A stretch of DNA of 64,000 nt from Sulfuricurvum sp. (GTDB lineage Bacteria > Campylobacterota > Campylobacteria > Campylobacterales > Sulfurimonadaceae): contig JAUYAU010000007.1 of NCBI GenBank assembly GCA_030693335.1, forward strand, positions 1 to 64,000, given 5' to 3'. Below, piece by piece: positions 52,784 through 64,000 of this stretch. The notes under the pieces were generated by a model, which was not told the DNA's origin, did not search any database, and saw only the letters and a list, made by a program, of their open reading frames with translations. The position numbers were made by a program, and so were the translations under genes. Positions within the stretch are counted from its first letter, which is position 1, and each line of letters starts with the position of its first letter.

Positions 52784-53531
52784 CCCCAATACCATTCTCA
52801 AGGAATGCGCTTTGCATGAGGCGTGTTCCTACATACCCGGAAACACCCAAACGATCCATTATAAAGTTATACAAGATTCTACGAAAGAACAATGTGAAGC
52901 GTTGATTTTCAGAGGTTGGAGACGATTCGGAACCATGTATTTCCGCCCTATTTGCCAGAATTGTCACTCCTGTGAAAGCCTGAAAATCGATGTAGAGAAT
53001 TACATATTCAGTAAGTCAGAACGCCGGATTTTACGTAAAAATACTCACCTTCATACCATTATCCGCCATCCCACAATGTCCACCGAACACCTGGAACTCT
53101 TCTACCGCTACCACGCCCATAAACACCATACCCGTGGTTGGGAAACTCCTAAAGTTGATCCCAGAAACTATTATTCTTCCTTTGTCCAAGGCCACGGCAA
53201 CTTTGGCTATGAAGTTCTCTATTTTCAAGATGATAAGCTCGTTGCTGTGGATTTAATCGACATTCTCAACGATGGGATATCCTCTCTATACTGCTATTAC
53301 GACCCTCATTATAAATCGCTCTCTTTAGGAAAATATACTCTTTTGGAACAAATAGCCCTAGCAAAACGTTTGGGTCTGAAATGGATCTATCTTGGTTATT
53401 ACGTACAAGAATGCCTCAGCCTATCTTATAAAGCCGATTATCAACCATCCCTGCAACTGCAAGACAGACCTGAAGAGAATGAAGTTCCAATATGGAAAAT
53501 GCTAAGTACCAACAGCCACACTATTTTTTAG
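52770..53531 (+). CDS. bpt: Aminoacyl-tRNA--protein transferase Bpt (arginyltransferase fold)
   Basis: Start ATG 52770 within the end of prfB gives 253 residues. Cys-rich opening ([12 protein letters not shown]) and [20 protein letters not shown], ending with the GNAT-like [11 protein letters not shown], match Bpt/Ate1. These enzymes add Leu to proteins with N-terminal Asp/Glu (N-end rule) in the cytoplasm. An upstream in-frame TTG is possible. Ends in convergent overlap with the thioesterase gene. Confidence 0.85.
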   Translation: MTTTNPNTILKECALHEACSYIPGNTQTIHYKVIQDSTKEQCEALIFRGWRRFGTMYFRPICQNCHSCESLKIDVENYIFSKSERRILRKNTHLHTIIRHPTMSTEHLELFYRYHAHKHHTRGWETPKVDPRNYYSSFVQGHGNFGYEVLYFQDDKLVAVDLIDILNDGISSLYCYYDPHYKSLSLGKYTLLEQIALAKRLGLKWIYLGYYVQECLSLSYKADYQPSLQLQDRPEENEVPIWKMLSTNSHTIF

Positions 53532-53964
53532 CGTAACGGGGATTTTTAGCACCCTCATGCGCCATCATACGTACTTCTTCCTCTACATCATGACGCAGTA
53601 CTTCCAAAACCGGAATCTTATTATGAGCCTCATCGACAGTGACAAAGGTAAATACAGCATCAACAACACTGCATTCACAATTCGTTTCACGACGACGCAC
53701 ATGAAAATCTACATGAATACGCAGAGAAGTGCGGCCGATAGAATCAATCGAAGTATAGATTGTAAAGATATCGCCATTTTTAACCGGTTCTTTGAAATGT
53801 AAATCCGTAACAAAAACGGTAGCCGCCTGGCCTATCACCATTCCCTCAACGGTTATAGATGCCGCTTTGTCCATTTTACCCATAATCCAGCCGCCAAAAA
53901 CGCCGCCCATGTGGTTGAGATCTGTCGGATAAACACGTCCCCGCAATGCTAATATTCTTTCCAC
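53521..53964 (-). CDS. Acyl-CoA thioesterase, YciA-like hotdog
   Basis: A 147-residue hotdog-fold protein. YPTDLNHMGGVFGGWIMGKM carries the N..G..FGGW.M..MD signature with the active-site Asp (DKAA), and FVTDLHFKEPVKNGDIFTIY the substrate strand. These thioesterases hydrolyse medium to long acyl-CoA. It overlaps bpt by 11 bases at the 3' ends. Confidence 0.9.
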   Translation of the reverse strand: MERILALRGRVYPTDLNHMGGVFGGWIMGKMDKAASITVEGMVIGQAATVFVTDLHFKEPVKNGDIFTIYTSIDSIGRTSLRIHVDFHVRRRETNCECSVVDAVFTFVTVDEAHNKIPVLEVLRHDVEEEVRMMAHEGAKNPRYAKK

Positions 53965-54045
53965 CTGAAACTCCCAATAAAGTATAATAATTTTTTATTC
54001 TAGATGAGTACGGCTAAGAGGAATATTAATAGAAAGTATAATGAG

Positions 54046-54130
54046 GAATCTGCCTCGTAAAGAGGCAAGCTTTAGTACCATAGCGGCTAGCGAAGCCAAT
54101 CGGGACTTTGTTCCGATGGCGTTAAAATAA
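54046..54130 (-). repeat. Structured intergenic element, copy B (after fusA)
   Basis: Directly after the fusA stop. Three stems: CCAATCGGGA/TTCCGATGG (54096-54119), GGCT/AGCC (54085-54097) and TGCCTC/GAGGCA (54051-54067). Same plan as copy C after rpsG and, in its first part, as copy A at 9509. Orientation follows fusA transcription. Confidence 0.65.
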
Positions 54131-56215
54131 TTAACTGTTACGCTTTTTGATAATCTCTTCAGCAACGTTACGTGGAACTTCAGCATAGTGATCAAATTCC
54201 ATTGAATAACTTGCACGTCCTTGTGTTGCAGAACGAAGGTCAGTAGAGTAACCAAACATTTCTGACAATGGAACAAACGCGTCAACAATTTTGTTACCAG
54301 AACGGTCACCCATATTGTTAACTTGTCCACGACGACGGTTAAGGTCACCGATAACGTCACCCATGAAGTTTTCAGGTACTTCTACTTCAACTTTCATCAT
54401 AGGCTCAAGAATTGCAGGGTTTGCTTTGCGGCAAGCCTCTTTGAATCCCATTGATGCAGCGAGTTTAAACGCCATCTCAGAGGAGTCAACCTCGTGGTAT
54501 GAACCATCATACAAAGTAACTTCGATGTCTTCGATAGGATAACCCGCCAAAACACCTTTAGCCATAGCTTCTTTACACCCTTTTTCAACTGCAGGAACGT
54601 ATTCTTTTGGAATAACCCCACCTTTGATTTCGTTGTGGAAAGTATATCCGGTACCAGGCTCGCCCGGCTTAACGATGAGATAAACGTGACCAAATTGTCC
54701 ACGTCCACCTGATTGTTTTGCGTATTTATACTCTTGTTTTACTTCCGCACGAATTGACTCACGGTAGGCAACTTGCGGTGCACCAACCTCTGCTTCAACT
54801 TTAAACTCACGGAACATACGGTCAACAAGAATCTCTAGGTGAAGCTCACCCATTCCTGAAATAATTGTCTGACCTGTTTCTTCGTCTGTGTGAACACGGA
54901 AAGATGGATCCTCTGCTGCAAGTTTAGCTAAAGCGATACCCATTTTTTCTTGGTCTGGTTTTGTTTTAGGCTCAACTGCAACCGAGATAACCGGTTCAGG
55001 AAAGTGCATACGCTCCAAGATGAGACGATCGTCTTCTGAACATAACGTATCTCCTGTTGTTGTATCTTTAAGACCAACAACCGCACCGATTTCACCCGCA
55101 TAAAGAGATTTGATCTCTTCGCGTTTGTTCGCATGCATTTTTACGATACGTCCGATACGCTCTTTTTTACCTTTGATAGTATTGTAAGCGTAGGTACCAG
55201 ACTCAAGTACACCACGATAAACACGTACGAAAGTAAGTTGTCCAACAAACGGATCCGTCATGATTTTAAATGCAAGACCGGCAAACGGAGCATCATCACG
55301 TGATTCAACGGCTACTTCAACCTCTTCATCGTCTTCTTTTGTTCCTGTAATCGCAGCAACTTCAAGTGGGGATGGAAGATAATCAACAACCGCATCCAAA
55401 AGAGTTTGAACCCCTTTGTTTTTAAACGCAGTACCGCATGTCATAGGGATGATTTCCATCTTAAGACATCCGGCTTTGATCCCGCGCATGATTTCTTCAT
55501 TGCTAAGCTCACCCTCTTCGAAGAATTTCTCCATCAAAGTATCGTCGCCCTCAGCAGCCGCTTCCATCATTTGTGCACGGTATTGATTCGCTTTTTCTAC
55601 CATATCAGCAGGAATTTCTGCTTCATGATAGTTTGAACCCATTGCAGCATCATCGTCCCAAAGGATCGCTTTCATCTTAACAAGATCAACGATACCTTTA
55701 AAACCGTCTTCAGCACCGATTGGCAACTGAATAGCAATAGGATTTGCTTTAAGGCGCAAACGAATTTGCTCTTCTACGTTGTAGAAATCAGCACCGGTGC
55801 GGTCCATCTTGTTGACGAAAACCATACGTGGTACACCGTAACGGTTTGCTTGACGCCATACTGTTTCCGATTGTGGCTGAACGCCACCAACAGCACAGAA
55901 TACCGCAACAGCACCATCAAGTACACGCATAGAACGCTCAACTTCAATGGTGAAGTCAACGTGGCCCGGAGTATCAATGATATTAATTTGTTTGCCGTTC
56001 CATTCACAGGTAGTTGCAGCAGAAGTAATCGTGATACCACGCTCTTGCTCTTGCTCCATCCAGTCCATAGTTGCAGCACCTTCATGTACCTCACCGATTT
56101 TGTGAGAAACACCCGTATAGAACAAAATACGCTCTGTTGTGGTAGTTTTACCCGCATCAATATGCGCAGCGATTCCGATATTTCTAACGTCTTCTAGTTT
56201 ATGGGATCTTGCCAT
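54131..56215 (-). CDS. fusA: Elongation factor G
   Basis: A 694-residue translational GTPase that drives translocation. GTP motifs [22 protein letters not shown] and [12 protein letters not shown] domains III-V with RGQFGHVYL and [17 protein letters not shown] near the C-terminus. Last in the rpoB-rpoC-rpsL-rpsG-fusA block; tuf is not next to it. Ribosome-binding site AAGG. Confidence 0.98.
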   Translation of the reverse strand: MARSHKLEDVRNIGIAAHIDAGKTTTTERILFYTGVSHKIGEVHEGAATMDWMEQEQERGITITSAATTCEWNGKQINIIDTPGHVDFTIEVERSMRVLDGAVAVFCAVGGVQPQSETVWRQANRYGVPRMVFVNKMDRTGADFYNVEEQIRLRLKANPIAIQLPIGAEDGFKGIVDLVKMKAILWDDDAAMGSNYHEAEIPADMVEKANQYRAQMMEAAAEGDDTLMEKFFEEGELSNEEIMRGIKAGCLKMEIIPMTCGTAFKNKGVQTLLDAVVDYLPSPLEVAAITGTKEDDEEVEVAVESRDDAPFAGLAFKIMTDPFVGQLTFVRVYRGVLESGTYAYNTIKGKKERIGRIVKMHANKREEIKSLYAGEIGAVVGLKDTTTGDTLCSEDDRLILERMHFPEPVISVAVEPKTKPDQEKMGIALAKLAAEDPSFRVHTDEETGQTIISGMGELHLEILVDRMFREFKVEAEVGAPQVAYRESIRAEVKQEYKYAKQSGGRGQFGHVYLIVKPGEPGTGYTFHNEIKGGVIPKEYVPAVEKGCKEAMAKGVLAGYPIEDIEVTLYDGSYHEVDSSEMAFKLAASMGFKEACRKANPAILEPMMKVEVEVPENFMGDVIGDLNRRRGQVNNMGDRSGNKIVDAFVPLSEMFGYSTDLRSATQGRASYSMEFDHYAEVPRNVAEEIIKKRNS

Positions 56216-56289
56216 GATAATAGCCTTAAAAAGTAGTTTTATTGGGAGAATAATAACTTACAAAAGTTATCAAAGGGTTACGCTCTAAA

Positions 56290-56368
56290 TATCTGCCTCA
56301 GCATGAGGCAAGCTTCAGTGCCTTAGCGGCTAGCGTAGCCAAAGGGATGAATTCCTTTGGCGTTCAAA
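56290..56368 (-). repeat. Structured intergenic element, copy C (after rpsG)
   Basis: Starts right after the rpsG stop. Stems CCAAAGGGA/TTCCTTTGG (56339-56360), GGCTA/TAGCC (56328-56340) and TGCCTCA/TGAGGCA (56294-56310). Differences from copy B keep the pairing: AATCGG/CCGAT there becomes AAAGG/CCTTT here. Confidence 0.65.
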
Positions 56369-56860
<492 letters not shown>

Positions 56861-56908
56861 TTACTCAAAAAACGGCTATCAAGAACCGAATCTTGTCGGC
56901 TTAAATGA

Positions 56909-57289
56909 TTATTTTTTAACCTTAGCTTTTTTCGTTCCGTATTTAGAACGAGATACTTTACGGTCTTTAACACCTGCAGCATCGAGAGCACCACGAACGA
57001 TATGGTATTTTACCCCTGGTAAGTCTTTAACACGACCACCACGAACAAGAACAATCGAGTGCTCTTGCAAGTTGTGACCCTCACCACCGATATAACTAAT
57101 AACTTCAAACCCTGAAGTCAAACGAACTTTAGCAACTTTACGAAGCGCCGAGTTAGGTTTCTTTGGGGTTGTAGTATATACACGAGTACATACACCACGA
57201 CGTTGTGGGCATGACACCAAAGCGGGTGATTTTGATTTTTTCACTACCGCTTGTCGCTCTTTACGAATAAGCTGGTTGATTGTTGGCAT
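56909..57289 (-). CDS. rpsL: 30S ribosomal protein S12
   Basis: Start ATG 57289 ([15 protein letters not shown]) with GGAG five bases upstream; 126 residues. [20 protein letters not shown] and [20 protein letters not shown], then [13 protein letters not shown]. Lys at the two positions linked to streptomycin resistance (TPKKPN and RVKDLP) are the wild-type residues. Decoding-centre protein. First gene after the rpoC end. Confidence 0.98.
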   Translation of the reverse strand: MPTINQLIRKERQAVVKKSKSPALVSCPQRRGVCTRVYTTTPKKPNSALRKVAKVRLTSGFEVISYIGGEGHNLQEHSIVLVRGGRVKDLPGVKYHIVRGALDAAGVKDRKVSRSKYGTKKAKVKK

Positions 57290-57357
57290 ACAATCTCCTT
57301 GTTTTGAAATGTTCCAGTAGAATTTTAATCCACCCATAGGGGACTAATAAACGCGCA

Positions 57358-57363
57358 ATGATA
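57358..57363 (-). promoter_or_regulatory. Possible -10 of rpsL operon
   Basis: Minus-strand TATCAT after an A-rich stretch, about 69 bases before rpsL, in the 168-base gap after rpoC. No clear -35. Confidence 0.3.
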
Positions 57364-57440
57364 CCTGTTTTTTGATTAAATATAGCTTATTTTAAGGAAG
57401 ATTTAAATTGAAGAAAGAGAAGGAGTTTAGTTTTGTATTC

Positions 57441-57454
57441 TTGGCCGAAGCCAA
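57441..57454 (-). terminator. Small hairpin after rpoC
   Basis: TTGGC-TTCG-GCCAA (read on the minus strand), a 5-bp stem with a UUCG loop, 3 bases after the rpoC stop. No T run follows, so it may be weak. Confidence 0.35.
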
Positions 57455-57457
57455 AAA

Positions 57458-64000
<6,543 letters not shown>

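Noticed and set aside
53995-54360. 121-residue minus-strand ORF at the fusA end
   Set aside because: It is the +1 frame of fusA joined to the repeated element, with no start signal.

Overview
This window looks like a chromosomal segment of a free-living Campylobacterota (Epsilonproteobacteria) bacterium, most likely near Sulfuricurvum/Sulfurimonas. Evidence seen: overlapping AT-rich genes, the gene order flgB-flgC-fliE-ftsI, a sigma54-type promoter before flgB, and an rpoB-rpoC-rpsL-rpsG-fusA block in which rpoB and rpoC are separate genes. Helicobacter and Wolinella have an rpoB-rpoC fusion, so those are unlikely. The genus is inference; no 16S gene or tRNA was seen.

Layout. 1-2.9 kb: tail of a di-haem peroxidase, an L,D-transpeptidase, an acetyltransferase and an NhaC-type antiporter that seems to start at a non-standard ATC. 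2.9-9.2 kb: two complete two-component systems interleaved with two small secreted Met/Gln-rich proteins and two predicted outer-membrane barrels. 9.2-10.5 kb: a small cytochrome c, a haem-less relative-like protein and two small cytoplasmic proteins. 10.6-13.4 kb: a PhnD-like binding protein paired with a hybrid histidine kinase. 13.4-17.9 kb: MscL with a zinc-ribbon tail, a MerR regulator divergent from a secreted redox operon (DsrE-like, thioredoxin-like), and an AraC/GyrI regulator. 18.1-27.4 kb: icd, a SulP-type anion transporter, a zinc-ribbon DUF6671-like protein, Sua5, bioA, an SbtA bicarbonate transporter with its PII-like partner, purK and purE. Several of these move, fix or consume inorganic carbon. 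27.5-32 kb: two small unknown proteins, a large GGDEF/EAL protein with a zinc-binding CZB tail, and a MazEF-type toxin-antitoxin pair.

32.2-34.8 kb: uvrB and a DedA protein. 34.8-42.9 kb: a tightly overlapping minus-strand operon alaS, CopD-like membrane gene, maf, bioF, a lone ABC ATPase and a class A penicillin-binding protein. 43.1-47.1 kb: leuA, and murG/ftsW. 47.1-50.3 kb: flgBC-fliE-ftsI under a sigma54 promoter. 50.3-54 kb: a LEA-like lipoprotein, panC, prfB, bpt and an acyl-CoA thioesterase. 54-64 kb: the transcription/translation block fusA, rpsG, rpsL, rpoC and the 3' two-thirds of rpoB, running off the window end.

Structures beyond genes. Three copies of an approximately 80-base hairpin-rich intergenic element (9.5, 54.1 and 56.3 kb) share a core and show compensatory stem changes. 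There are strong dyads in divergent promoter regions (10.54 kb, 15.40 kb, 31.35 kb), 11-bp-spaced CTAA direct repeats before both Met/Gln-rich protein genes, and a hairpin-rich gap between leuA and alaS. No CRISPR array, insertion sequence, rRNA or tRNA was recognised.
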